This document shows positions 15,650 to 24,154 of a DNA stretch of 64,000 bases, piece by piece. The notes under the pieces were generated by a model. The model was not told where the DNA came from. It did not search any database and saw only the letters and a program-made list of their open reading frames with translations. Within the stretch, counting starts at the first letter, position 1. The number at the start of each line of letters is the position of its first letter. Origin of the DNA: CAVTWH01 sp963850915 (lineage in GTDB: Bacteria > Actinomycetota > Actinomycetes > Mycobacteriales > Micromonosporaceae); contig CAWKND010000010.1 of the NCBI GenBank assembly GCA_963850915.1, forward strand, positions 1,015,496 to 1,079,495, read 5' to 3'. A program made the position numbers and the translations under genes.

Positions 15650-16671
15650 GAACCTCCGCGTTCAGCCTGCCGCGGCCGCTGGACTTCGTGCGGTACATCA
15701 AACTCAAGCTCGGCCTGGTCGTGGTCGGCAGCGGTGCGGTCGGCATGGCCGTCTTCGTGATCGGCATCGGCTGGGTGCCCTGGTACACGGCGATCGCCGC
15801 GGTGACCGTCGCGCTGGTCACCTCGCAGCTGCTGGCCAACGGCATGACGCGGCCGCTGCGGGAGATGACGGCCGCGGCGCGGGCGATGGCCCGGGGCGAC
15901 TACACATTGCGGGTACGCGCGACCTCCCGCGACGAAGTCGGGCAGCTCGCCGAGGCGTTCAACCAGATGGCAGCCGATCTCCAGGCAGCCGATCGGCAGC
16001 GCCGTGAGTTGATCGCGAACGTGTCGCACGAGCTGCGTACCCCGATCACCGCGCTCCAGGCGGTACTGGAGAACGTGGTGGACGGGGTCTCCGACCCGGA
16101 CACGCTGAAGACCGCACTGGCGCAGACCGAGCGGCTCGGCCGGCTGGTCACCGAACTGCTCGACCTGTCCCGGATCGACGCCGGTGCGCACCGGCTCGAC
16201 CTGACCGCGTTCGACGTGACCGAGTTCCTGCAGACCGTGGCGCGGGAGGCGCAGGTCAACGCCAACGCGGCCGGCCGCGACGTGACCTTCGTGGCCAGCA
16301 GCGCGCCGCTGACCGTGGTCGCCGACCCCGAGCGGCTGCACCAAGTGGTGGCCAACCTGCTGGACAACGCGGCCCGGCACTCGCCGACCGGCGGCTCGGT
16401 GACCGCGACGGCGGCCCGGGACGAGAGCGGCGAGCTGGTCATCGAGGTGACCGACGAAGGTACCGGCATCCCGGCGGAGCAGCGCGAACACGTCTTCGGC
16501 CGGTTCACCCGCGGGGACCGGCCCAGTGCCAGCGGTGGCGGTACCGGCCTGGGGCTGGCGATCGCGCACTGGGTGGTCGAACTGCACGGTGGCGCCATCG
16601 CCGTGGTGGACCCGCCGCCCAACGGTACCGACCTGCCCGGCTGCCGGATCCGGGTCAGCCTCCCGGGCTGA
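15646..16671 (+). CDS. HAMP-domain sensor histidine kinase
   Basis: A 341-residue kinase starting at GTG 15646, overlapping the regulator stop. Two membrane helices (about 22-42 and 45-63) have almost no external loop, so sensing probably occurs in or near the membrane. A HAMP domain follows (about 62-115), then HisKA with His128 in IANVSHELRTPITAL, and an ATPase domain with the N box LLDNAARHSP, G1 VTDEGTGIP, F box VFGRFTRGD and G2 GGTGLGLAIAHWVVELHGG. It phosphorylates the preceding regulator. The signal is unknown. Confidence 0.92.
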   Translation: MRTSAFSLPRPLDFVRYIKLKLGLVVVGSGAVGMAVFVIGIGWVPWYTAIAAVTVALVTSQLLANGMTRPLREMTAAARAMARGDYTLRVRATSRDEVGQLAEAFNQMAADLQAADRQRRELIANVSHELRTPITALQAVLENVVDGVSDPDTLKTALAQTERLGRLVTELLDLSRIDAGAHRLDLTAFDVTEFLQTVAREAQVNANAAGRDVTFVASSAPLTVVADPERLHQVVANLLDNAARHSPTGGSVTATAARDESGELVIEVTDEGTGIPAEQREHVFGRFTRGDRPSASGGGTGLGLAIAHWVVELHGGAIAVVDPPPNGTDLPGCRIRVSLPG

Positions 16672-16727
16672 TACCGCACCGCCTGCCCAGACCCTTCCCT
16701 CACGGACCCAGACGACGAGGAGTCGCC

Positions 16728-18278
16728 ATGTCCCTACCCCCAACTGCCCATTTGCTGGTACAGCAAGCCCCGCCGCCGGTGTGGACACCGATACCCCAGG
16801 AGGTACTGCGCAGCCAGCCACTCGGGCCGTGGCAGCCGAGGTTCCTGGAGCGGTACTGGCCGCTGCCCGGGTACCCGGCCCGGCTCGCCACCCTGCTGGC
16901 GATCGTGGTCGCGGCGCTCGTCGGTGGCGTGACGTTCGTACTCAACCGGCCGGGCCTGGACTGGCTACTGTGCGGGCTCGCCGTCGCCGGCTGCGCCCTG
17001 GTCACCCGGGTACTCCGCCCAGCCGACCCGGCTGCGACCGAGCCGCGGGACAGGCTGGCGAGCGCGGGCTGGGCGGTGGCGAGTGTGGCGCTGCTCGGCG
17101 TCACGGTGCTCCGATCCAACGGGTGGCTCGGCGCGTACTGCCTGCTCGCGGCGCTGGCCTGCGGCTCGCTCGCGCTGGCCGGCGGGCGGACGACCAAGGC
17201 ACTGTTCGCCGGTGCGACGGCGGTACTGCTGGCCCCGGCACACGGGGCACCGTGGCTACGGGACGGGGTACTGCGGCTGCGTGGCCGGTCGGGTGGCGGG
17301 ACCAGGATCGGGCTGACCGTGTTCATCACGGCGGCACTCCTGCTCGTCTTCGGCGCCCTGCTGCTCAGCGCCGACGTGGCGTTCCGGCAAGTGCTCGGCG
17401 CGCTGGTACCCAGCACCGGGCCGGGCCGGCCGGCCGCGTTCGCCGTCACGCTCGTCCTCGCCGCTGCCGCCACCGTCCTGGCCGCGCGCCGACCCCGGCT
17501 GTCCACGATGCGACCGGCCGCCGCCCGGCGCGCCCGGGTCGCCGAGTGGGCCGTCCCGCTCGCCGCGCTCGACCTGCTGTTCCTCGCGTTCGTACTGGTG
17601 CAGCTCGCGGTGCTGTTCGGCGGCGACGAGCAGGTACTGCGGGCGGACGGGCCGACCTATGCCAACTACGCGCGCTCCGGCTTCTGGCAGCTGCTCGTGG
17701 TCACCCTGCTGACGCTGGCCGTACTCGGCGTGGCACTGCGGGTGGCGCCCAGGGCCGGCCGGCTGGACCGGGTACTGCTGCGGGTACTGCTCGGCGGGCT
17801 GAGCCTGTTGACGCTGGTGATCGTGGCGTCGGCGGTCAAGCGGCTGGGCCTGTACGAGCAGGCGTACGGGTACACCCGGCTGCGGGTACTCGTCGAGGTT
17901 GTCGAGCTGTGGCTGGGCCTGCTGTTCGTGCTGGTACTCGCCGCCCTGGTGAGCCTGCGGACCGGCTGGGTACCGCGCGTGGTGGTGGCCAGTGCGGTAC
18001 TCGTACTGCTCGGCGTGGGGGTGGCCGACCCCGACCGGTTCGTGGCCGAGCGCAATGTGTCCCGGTACCAGCAAACGGGTCGGATCGACGTGGATTACCT
18101 GGCGCGACTGTCGCCCGACGCGGTACCCGCGCTGATCTGCCTGCCACCCCAGGTCCGGCCGGGCGCGCTGGCCGACATCGCCGACCGGCTGGCTCGCGAC
18201 GACGACTGGCGCACCTGGAACTACGGCCGCGCCCACGCCCGTGCCCTGCTCGCCGATCCGGCCGCCGGCTGCGACTGA
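16728..18278 (+). CDS. DUF4153/DUF4173-like multispan membrane protein
   Basis: A 516-residue protein with about twelve hydrophobic helices. A cytoplasmic N-terminus (about 50 residues) precedes the first helix, and the C-terminal ~60 residues are soluble and contain the RNVSRYQQTGRIDVDYLARLSPDAVPAL block (split here: RNVSRYQQTGRID then VDYLARLSPDAVPAL) that I associate with DUF4153/DUF4173 proteins. GAGGAG lies seven bases before the ATG. It follows the two-component genes by 57 bases in the same direction and is a natural candidate for their target. Molecular function is unknown for the family. Confidence 0.75.
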   Translation: MSLPPTAHLLVQQAPPPVWTPIPQEVLRSQPLGPWQPRFLERYWPLPGYPARLATLLAIVVAALVGGVTFVLNRPGLDWLLCGLAVAGCALVTRVLRPADPAATEPRDRLASAGWAVASVALLGVTVLRSNGWLGAYCLLAALACGSLALAGGRTTKALFAGATAVLLAPAHGAPWLRDGVLRLRGRSGGGTRIGLTVFITAALLLVFGALLLSADVAFRQVLGALVPSTGPGRPAAFAVTLVLAAAATVLAARRPRLSTMRPAAARRARVAEWAVPLAALDLLFLAFVLVQLAVLFGGDEQVLRADGPTYANYARSGFWQLLVVTLLTLAVLGVALRVAPRAGRLDRVLLRVLLGGLSLLTLVIVASAVKRLGLYEQAYGYTRLRVLVEVVELWLGLLFVLVLAALVSLRTGWVPRVVVASAVLVLLGVGVADPDRFVAERNVSRYQQTGRIDVDYLARLSPDAVPALICLPPQVRPGALADIADRLARDDDWRTWNYGRAHARALLADPAAGCD

Positions 18279-18382
18279 CGCCGGCCCGGACCGGGAACGA
18301 GGGCAGCCCGGCGCGATCCCGACCAGGGGGCGGGGTCGCGCCGGGGGTTGCCCGGCGACCGGCGGCCGGCCAGACTGCCCGC

Positions 18383-18841
18383 ATGGCAGAGCCGCCACCC
18401 CCCGCCGCCCCGATAACGCGTGGCGCCGAATCCGCCCCGGTCAAGCCGCGGGCCGAACATGGCCGCGCGCCAAGGGCAACCAATCCGCGGGTACGGGTGG
18501 TGCTCGCCGACCTGGCCCACCCGCGTACCCCCGGTGGCCCGACCCGGGCGGAGCTGGCTGCCCAGACCGGAGTCGGCGAGGCACTCGTCAAGGGGCTGGT
18601 ACGCGCCCAGCTGGCACTCGCGCTCCGGCTGGCCGCGGTGGTCGCTGTCGGGCTCGGCGGGCTGCCGCTGCTGTTCGCGGTCGCGCCGGAGGTGGCCGGT
18701 ACCCGCCCGTTCGGCGTGGCCGTACCGTGGCTGCTGCTCGGCGTGGCGGCGTTCCCGTTCCTGTTCGGCGTCGGCTGGGCGTACGTGCACCTGGCCGAGC
18801 GCAATGAACGCGACTTCATCGACGTCGTCGGCAAGCACTGA
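18383..18841 (+). CDS. DUF485-like two-helix partner of the symporter
   Basis: A 152-residue protein with a Pro/Ala/Arg-rich cytoplasmic N-terminus (about 70 residues) and two hydrophobic helices (about 83-103 and 113-135), with the C-terminal HLAERNERDFIDVVGK. It ends two bases before the start of a sodium:solute symporter gene. Small two-helix DUF485 proteins precede acetate-type symporters in many bacteria and are thought to act with them. The similarity to DUF485 here is weaker than for the second module at 21.9 kb and is partly inferred from position. The start ATG 18383 is preceded by CAGACT six bases away, a -10-like sequence, and by no ribosome site. Confidence 0.62.
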   Translation: MAEPPPPAAPITRGAESAPVKPRAEHGRAPRATNPRVRVVLADLAHPRTPGGPTRAELAAQTGVGEALVKGLVRAQLALALRLAAVVAVGLGGLPLLFAVAPEVAGTRPFGVAVPWLLLGVAAFPFLFGVGWAYVHLAERNERDFIDVVGKH

Positions 18842-18843
18842 GC

Positions 18844-20484
18844 GTGAACGTCTACGCGGTACCCGCCATCCTGGTGGTCATCGTCGCCACCGTGGTCATC
18901 GGCGCGTACGGCCTGCGGATGGCGCGTACCACCTCGGACTTCCTGGTCGCGTCCCGGGAGGTGAGCCCGGCCTGGAACGCCGCCGCGATCAGTGGCGAGT
19001 ACCTCTCCGCCGCCTCGTTCCTGGGCATCGCGGGACTCGTCCTGAAGCACGGTGTGGACGTGCTCTGGTACCCGGTCGGCTTCGCCGCGGGGTACCTCGC
19101 GCTGCTGCTCTTCGTGGCCGCGCCGCTGCGCCGCTCGGGCGCCTTCACCCTGCCCGACTTCTGTGAACTGCGACTGGGCTCGGTGTGGCTGCGCAAGCTG
19201 GCCGCCGCGTTCGTGGTGCTGATCGGCTGGCTCTATCTCGTACCGCAGCTGCAGGGCGCCGGCCTGACCCTGCAGATCGTCACCCGTGCGCCGTACTGGG
19301 TCGGGGCGCTGCTGGTCGGCGTCGTGGTGACCGCCAACGTCGCGCTCGGCGGGATGCGCTCGATCACCTTCGTGCAGGCGTTCCAGTACTGGCTGAAGCT
19401 CACCGCGCTGCTGCTGCCGATCGGCTTCCTGCTGCTGCACTGGCAGTCCGACGGCCGGCCGCCGGTCTCCGACGCGGTCTTCGTGCACGCGACCACGGTG
19501 CACTTCGACACCGCGGCGCGGCTCACCCTGGCCGACGGTTCGATCCAGCCGGTACCGGCCGGCACCGACCTGACCTTCCCCGCCGGTACGCCGGTACCGC
19601 AGGTCGAGGGCGGCTTCGAGCGCGGTGCACAGTGGCTGCTGCCCGGCTCCGCCGAGCACGGCCGGCAGGGGCTGCTGGCCACCTACTCCCTCATCCTGGC
19701 AACGTTTCTCGGCACCATGGGCCTGCCACACGTGCTGGTTCGCTTCTACACCAACAAAGACGGCGCGGCGGCCCGGCGTACCACCCTGGTCGTACTCGGC
19801 CTGGTCGGCCTCTTCTACCTGCTGCCAACGCTCTACGGCGTACTCGGCCGGGTGTACACGCCGCAGCTACTGCTGACCGGCGACACCGACGCCGTGGTGC
19901 TGCTGCTGCCCGGCGCTGCCCTGGGTGGCCTGTCCGGTCAGCTCTTCGGTGCGTTGGTCGCGGCCGGTGCCTTCGCGGCTTTCCTGTCCACCTCGTCCGG
20001 CCTGCTCACCAGCGTGGCCGGCGTCCTGTCCAGCGACGTACTGACCGCGGGGCCGCACCGGCCCGGCTCGGTACGCGACTTCCGGGTGGCCGCGCTGCTC
20101 GCCGGGGTGGTACCCGCCGTGCTCGCCCTGCGCGCCGCCAGCCTGGACGTGTCCGTGGTGGTGGGGCTGGCGTTCGCGGTCGCCGCGTCGAGCTTCTGCC
20201 CGCTGCTGGTACTCGGCATCTGGTGGCGTGGCCTGACCGCGGCCGGGGCAGCGGCCGGGGTACTCACCGGCGGTGGTGCGGCGCTCGCGGCCAGCGTGGC
20301 CAGTATCGCCGGGCCACCGATGACCGGCTGGGCCGGCGTACTCATCGGCGAACCGGCCGCCTGGTCGGTACCGCTGGCGTTCACCGTGATGGTGTCCGTG
20401 TCGGTGGCCACCCGCCGCCGGGTACCGGCCGGAGTCGGCCTCACCATGCTCCGCCTGCACGCCCCCGACTCACTGCGCCTCTGA
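18844..20484 (+). CDS. Sodium:solute symporter, cation/acetate type (SSS)
   Basis: A 546-residue SSS-family carrier with about thirteen helices. The family core is clear: DFLVASREVSPAWNAAAISGEYLSAASFLG (in short blocks: DFLVASREVSPAWNAA, then ISGEYLSAASFLGIAG), LPDFCELRLG, VTANVALGGMRSITFVQAFQYW, MGLPHVLVRFYTNKD and the C-terminal VVVGLAFAVAASSFCPLLVLG. An insert of about 75 residues near position 205-260 (VFVHATTVHFDT onwards) forms an external domain not present in the second copy. It starts at GTG 18844, three bases after the DUF485-like stop. It probably imports a short monocarboxylate such as acetate or pyruvate with Na+; the substrate is by family only. Confidence 0.88.
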   Translation: MNVYAVPAILVVIVATVVIGAYGLRMARTTSDFLVASREVSPAWNAAAISGEYLSAASFLGIAGLVLKHGVDVLWYPVGFAAGYLALLLFVAAPLRRSGAFTLPDFCELRLGSVWLRKLAAAFVVLIGWLYLVPQLQGAGLTLQIVTRAPYWVGALLVGVVVTANVALGGMRSITFVQAFQYWLKLTALLLPIGFLLLHWQSDGRPPVSDAVFVHATTVHFDTAARLTLADGSIQPVPAGTDLTFPAGTPVPQVEGGFERGAQWLLPGSAEHGRQGLLATYSLILATFLGTMGLPHVLVRFYTNKDGAAARRTTLVVLGLVGLFYLLPTLYGVLGRVYTPQLLLTGDTDAVVLLLPGAALGGLSGQLFGALVAAGAFAAFLSTSSGLLTSVAGVLSSDVLTAGPHRPGSVRDFRVAALLAGVVPAVLALRAASLDVSVVVGLAFAVAASSFCPLLVLGIWWRGLTAAGAAAGVLTGGGAALAASVASIAGPPMTGWAGVLIGEPAAWSVPLAFTVMVSVSVATRRRVPAGVGLTMLRLHAPDSLRL

Positions 20485-20520
20485 GGAGTTGGGCTGCCTC
20501 ACCGGCATCCGGCGGGTGGG

Positions 20521-21066
20521 CTATCGCTGGCGCAGCCAGGTACCCGGTCGCGACTCGGCCAGCGTCTTGTCGATCGGGCATTCGGCGGCCTGCCGGTAGG
20601 TGCCACGACCGGGCTCCAGTACGAACATGGTGATGAGCGCGAGACCCGGATCTACCACCCAGTAATTGGGGATGCCCACAGCGGCATACTCTTCGGCCTT
20701 CTTCGACCAGTCGATGTAGCCCGTTGACGGGGACAGTATCTCCACGGCCAGGGTCACGTTGTCCGGATCGTTGTAGCGCTCTTCGGGATCGGCTGGCGCC
20801 GAGAACAGCATGACGTCCGGCTGCCGGTAGGGATCCGGGTCACTGCGGCTGACACTCACACCCGACTCGGCGCTCACCCGGTCCCAGCCGTACTCGCTCG
20901 CGAGCCAGGCGCCGAGCATCAAAGCGAACTTCCCGTGCTGGTTCTTGGCCGGCGTCACGGTCGCTTCCAGCGCTCCCTGGGCGGTGATTTCATAACGCAA
21001 GTGGGGAAACATCTCCGACATGTGCTCAACGTCGGCTCGGGTAACCGTACCGGTAGCGAGCGTCAT
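20521..21066 (-). CDS. Uma2-family restriction-endonuclease-fold protein
   Basis: A 181-residue protein of the Uma2 (DUF820) family, with a PD-(D/E)XK-like core: YEITAQGALEATVTP, then HGKFALMLGAWL, the acidic residue in YRQPDVMLFSAP, and LAVEILSPSTGYIDWSKK followed by YAAVGIPNYWVVDP. The start ATG 21066 has GGAGGAGGACA immediately upstream on the minus strand. Uma2 genes are highly amplified in actinobacteria and cyanobacteria, and a nuclease activity is predicted rather than demonstrated. It converges on the symporter gene with a 36-base gap. Confidence 0.88.
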   Translation of the reverse strand: MTLATGTVTRADVEHMSEMFPHLRYEITAQGALEATVTPAKNQHGKFALMLGAWLASEYGWDRVSAESGVSVSRSDPDPYRQPDVMLFSAPADPEERYNDPDNVTLAVEILSPSTGYIDWSKKAEEYAAVGIPNYWVVDPGLALITMFVLEPGRGTYRQAAECPIDKTLAESRPGTWLRQR

Positions 21067-21228
21067 GGAATGTCCTCCTCCCGCCGACGTGATCGGTGCC
21101 GACATGGCTTGTGTGAGCAACCGCTGATGGCACTTGCTAACGCACCCAACTCTAACGCCGTGACTCCGTCTCGAGGCTTCCGCTGGGGACAAAGTCGAGG
21201 CGGGCGAGGATGGCCGGCTGACCCGGCG

Positions 21229-21241
21229 TAGATTGCCGGCG
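21229..21241 (+). promoter_or_regulatory. Leaderless-type -10 box TAGATT before GTG 21241
   Basis: TAGATT (21229-21234), six spacer bases, then GTG 21241 with no ribosome site in between. It lies in the divergent gap between the Uma2 and flavin-reductase-like genes. Confidence 0.5.
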
Positions 21242-21744
21242 TGACGATCCACTCGACGGATCCGTTCGCCACCCCGGAGGGGGAGCGCTCGCCGGTACGC
21301 CGGCTGCGCGGCCGGCTGCCCGCGCCGGTGACCCTGTGGACGGCGCCCGGGCCGGCCGGGCTCACCGTCTCCTCGCTGCTGGTCGCCGATGGCGAGCCCG
21401 GTCTGGTGCTGGGGCTGGTCGACGAGGAGTCGGACTTCTGGCCGGCGGCGCAGCGGGCCGGCGTGTTCGCGGTGGTACCGCTGCGGGCCGGGCAGAAGCA
21501 GTTGGCCGACCGGTTCGCCGGGGTACTTCCCGCGCCGGGTGGACTGTTCGCCCAGGAGTCGTGGCGGCACACGGATTTCGGGCCGGTACCGGCGGACGCC
21601 ACGAGCTGGGCCGGCTGCCGGCTGCTGGACGCCGTCGAGTGCGGGTACGCGCTGCTGGTACGGGCGGCGATCGAGGAGAGCGTCGCGGGTACCGGCGACG
21701 ACCCACTGCTCTACTTCCGGGGCCGGTACCGCCAGCTCGGCTGA
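21241..21744 (+). CDS. Flavin-reductase-like FMN-binding split-barrel protein
   Basis: A 167-residue protein. PAPVTLWTAPGPAGLTVSSLLVADGEPGLVLG resembles (in its parts VTLWTA, GLTVSSLLV and PGLVLGLVD) the FMN-binding strand of the flavin reductase family, and the later GVFAVVPLRAGQKQLADRFAG corresponds to the segment where such proteins have F.VNvL...Q..La..FAg. C-terminal YALLVRAAIEE and PLLYFRGRYRQLG fit the family end. Many members in actinomycetes act on unknown substrates. GTG 21241 is the start. It lies just before the second DUF485-symporter module without overlap. Confidence 0.7.
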   Translation: MTIHSTDPFATPEGERSPVRRLRGRLPAPVTLWTAPGPAGLTVSSLLVADGEPGLVLGLVDEESDFWPAAQRAGVFAVVPLRAGQKQLADRFAGVLPAPGGLFAQESWRHTDFGPVPADATSWAGCRLLDAVECGYALLVRAAIEESVAGTGDDPLLYFRGRYRQLG

Positions 21745-21926
21745 GCGGGCGCGCGACGGGTACGGGCAGTGCGCCCAGTGGCCTGGATCACACCGCTCGG
21801 CGCAGCCGCTGCCCCACTGGGCGCACCCGGGCGCAGCGCCCCCGTCGGGTACCACGCCAGCTCCCTACCGTGCGGCTCACCTGATCCTCCACACCCAGCT
21901 CCTCCACACCCCAGGTGGTGACGCAC

Positions 21927-22346
21927 ATGGCTACCGAGACCCCGGCAGCGGGTCCGCCGAGTACGCCGGACAACCCGTACGTACGGGTACAAGAGTCCGC
22001 GGAATTCGTCGGGCTCCGCAAAGCCCTCCGCAGCTTCGTCTTCCCGACCACGGTCGCCTTCCTGGTCTGGTACGGCCTCTACGTGGTGCTCTCCGCGTAC
22101 GCACGGGACTTCATGGGCCACAAGGTGGTCGGCAACATCAATGTGGCCCTGGTCTTCGGGCTGCTCCAGTTCGTGTCCACGTTCCTGATCGCCTGGCTGT
22201 ACGCCCGGTACGCCAGCCTCCGGCTGGACCCGGTGTCCGACAGGCTCCGCGCCGAGATCGAAGGCTCCGGCGCGACCGTCGTTGCCCAGCGCACCGGCGA
22301 TGAAGCAGCCGACCAGGCAGTAGCCGACCAGGGAGAGTTGGCATGA
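21927..22346 (+). CDS. DUF485 membrane protein
   Basis: A 139-residue protein (from ATG 21927) with a clear DUF485 core: SAEFVGLRKALRSFVFPTT, first helix VAFLVWYGLYVVLSAYA, the DFMGHKVVGNINVALVFGL loop and second helix LQFVSTFLIAWLYARYA. AGGTGG eight bases upstream supports ATG 21927 over GTG 21915. It overlaps the symporter gene by four bases. DUF485 proteins accompany acetate/pyruvate-type SSS symporters; a helper or subunit role is inferred. A Glu/Ala-rich soluble tail follows the second helix. Confidence 0.9.
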   Translation: MATETPAAGPPSTPDNPYVRVQESAEFVGLRKALRSFVFPTTVAFLVWYGLYVVLSAYARDFMGHKVVGNINVALVFGLLQFVSTFLIAWLYARYASLRLDPVSDRLRAEIEGSGATVVAQRTGDEAADQAVADQGELA

Positions 22347-24097
22347 TCGTCCTCGCCTCCACCGAAACCACCGCCCGCAACCTGACCATCGTCCTGTTCC
22401 TGGTACTGGTCGCGATCACTCTCGCCATCACCTTCTGGGCGAGCCGGCAGACCAAGGACGCCCGCGACTTCTACGCCGGCGGCCGGTCGTTCTCCGGCTT
22501 CCAGAACGGCATGGCGATCGGCGGCGACTACATGTCGGCCGCGTCGTTCCTCGGCATCGCGGGCATCATCGCACTGTCCGGGTACGACGGCTTCCTGTAC
22601 TCCATCGGGTTCCTGGTCGCCTGGCTGGTGGCGCTGCTGCTGGTCGCCGAGTTGATGCGCAACTCCGGCCGGTACACGATGGCCGATGTCCTGTCTTTCC
22701 GGATGCGCCAAGGGCCGGTGCGGACCGCGGCCTCGATCTCCACGATCGTGGTTTCGATCTTCTACCTGCTGGCCCAGATGGTCGGCGCGGGCTCGCTGGT
22801 GGCGCTGCTGCTCGGCATCAAGCCGGGCTCCACCTTCGCCGGCATGTCGGCGGAGACCGCCAAGGTCGTCACCATCGTGCTGGTCGGCATCCTGATGATC
22901 GCCTACGTGGTGATCGGCGGCATGAAGGGCACCACCTACGTGCAGATCGTCAAGGCGATCCTGCTCATGGGCGGCGCGTTCCTGATGACCTTCCTGGTCC
23001 TGCTGCACTACAAGTTCAACCTGTCCTCGCTGCTCGGCGACGCCGCCAGCCAGTCGGGGAAGAAGGACGCGTTCCTCGAACCGGGGTTGAAGTACGGCAA
23101 GGACATCGTCGGCAACTCGGCGGCCACCACGATCAGCAAGCTGGACCTGATCTCGCTGGGCGCCGCGCTGGTGCTCGGTACCGCCGGCCTGCCGCACATC
23201 CTGATCCGCTTCTACACCGTCCCGAACGCCAAAGCCGCCCGCAAGAGCGTGGTCTGGGCGATCGGCATCATCGGCGTGTTCTACCTGCTGACCCTGGCGC
23301 TGGGCTTCGGCGCGGCGGCGATGGTCGGCTCGGCGAACATCGCCAAGCAGGACCCGGCCGGCAACATCGCGGCGCCACTGCTGGCACAAGCGCTGGGTGC
23401 CAAGTACTTCGGCGGCTCCACCGGAGGCGCGATCCTGCTCGCACTGATCGCCGCGGTCGCCTTCGCCACCATCCTCGCGGTGGTCGCCGGACTCACCCTG
23501 GCGTCCTCCTCCAGCGTGGCGCACGACCTGTACGCCAACGTGATCCGGCGCGGCAGGACCAGCGAGCGCGGGGAGGTGAGCGTGGCCCGGTACGCGGCGT
23601 TCGGCATCGGAGCGGTCGCCATCGTGCTGGCCATCTTCGCCCGTACCCTCAACGTCGCCTTCCTGGTGGCGCTGGCCTTCGCCATCGCGGCGTCGGCGAA
23701 CCTGCCGGCGATCCTCTTCTCACTGTTCTGGAAGCGGTTCAACACCCGGGGCGCGCTCTGGGGCATCTACGGCGGGTTGATCGTCTCGGTCGGCCTGGTG
23801 CTGATGTCGCCGATCTGCTGGGGTGGCGCGCAGAAGACACTGCCGGCGGCGAAGCTGACCGCCGCGCAGGCCGCCGACTGCGGGGTACCGGCCGACAGCA
23901 AGGGGGTCAACAACGCCACGGCGCTCTTCTCCTGCACCGCGAAGGCGCCGGTCCCGTTCAGCAACCCGGGGCTCATCTCCATCCCGGCCGGCTTCCTGCT
24001 GGCCGCGGCCGGCGCGCTCACTTCCAAGGAGCGCAACCGCGACAAGTACGCCGAACTGGAGGTGCGCTCGCTCACCGGAGCGGGTGCCGCCACCTGA
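22343..24097 (+). CDS. Cation/acetate symporter, ActP/MctC-like (SSS)
   Basis: A 584-residue SSS carrier. Landmarks are ASRQTKDARDFYAGGRSFSG, NGMAIGGDYMSAASFLGIAG, LRNSGRYTMADVLSFRM (here MRNSGRYTMADVLSFRM), AYVVIGGMKGTTYVQIVKA, LGTAGLPHILIRFYTVPNA and the C-terminal FSLFWKRFNTRGALWGIYGG. These are shared with ActP and the corynebacterial monocarboxylate carrier MctC. It is translationally coupled to the DUF485 gene. GTAC tetramers are sparse compared with neighbours, as in other genes here with strongly biased codon use, so it may be well expressed. A stem-loop follows 15 bases after the stop. Confidence 0.92.
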   Translation: MIVLASTETTARNLTIVLFLVLVAITLAITFWASRQTKDARDFYAGGRSFSGFQNGMAIGGDYMSAASFLGIAGIIALSGYDGFLYSIGFLVAWLVALLLVAELMRNSGRYTMADVLSFRMRQGPVRTAASISTIVVSIFYLLAQMVGAGSLVALLLGIKPGSTFAGMSAETAKVVTIVLVGILMIAYVVIGGMKGTTYVQIVKAILLMGGAFLMTFLVLLHYKFNLSSLLGDAASQSGKKDAFLEPGLKYGKDIVGNSAATTISKLDLISLGAALVLGTAGLPHILIRFYTVPNAKAARKSVVWAIGIIGVFYLLTLALGFGAAAMVGSANIAKQDPAGNIAAPLLAQALGAKYFGGSTGGAILLALIAAVAFATILAVVAGLTLASSSSVAHDLYANVIRRGRTSERGEVSVARYAAFGIGAVAIVLAIFARTLNVAFLVALAFAIAASANLPAILFSLFWKRFNTRGALWGIYGGLIVSVGLVLMSPICWGGAQKTLPAAKLTAAQAADCGVPADSKGVNNATALFSCTAKAPVPFSNPGLISIPAGFLLAAAGALTSKERNRDKYAELEVRSLTGAGAAT

Positions 24098-24111
24098 TCC
24101 GACAGTCCCAG

Positions 24112-24147
24112 CCCTACCGGCGTGCTCGTGGTGGCGCGCCGGTAGGG
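24112..24147 (+). terminator. Stem-loop after the symporter gene, overlapping the next promoter
   Basis: CCCTACCGGCG (24112-24122) pairs perfectly with CGCCGGTAGGG (24137-24147) around a 14-base loop, followed by TTGTTT. It can end transcription of the symporter operon. The right arm contains TAGGGT (24143-24148), which is also the -10-like hexamer six bases before ATG 24155 of the next gene. Confidence 0.65.
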
Positions 24148-24154
24148 TTGTTTC

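Noticed and set aside
17836..19731. Long minus-strand frame opposite DUF4153, DUF485 and symporter genes
   Set aside because: No recognisable motif and typical antisense composition; three real genes on the plus strand explain it.
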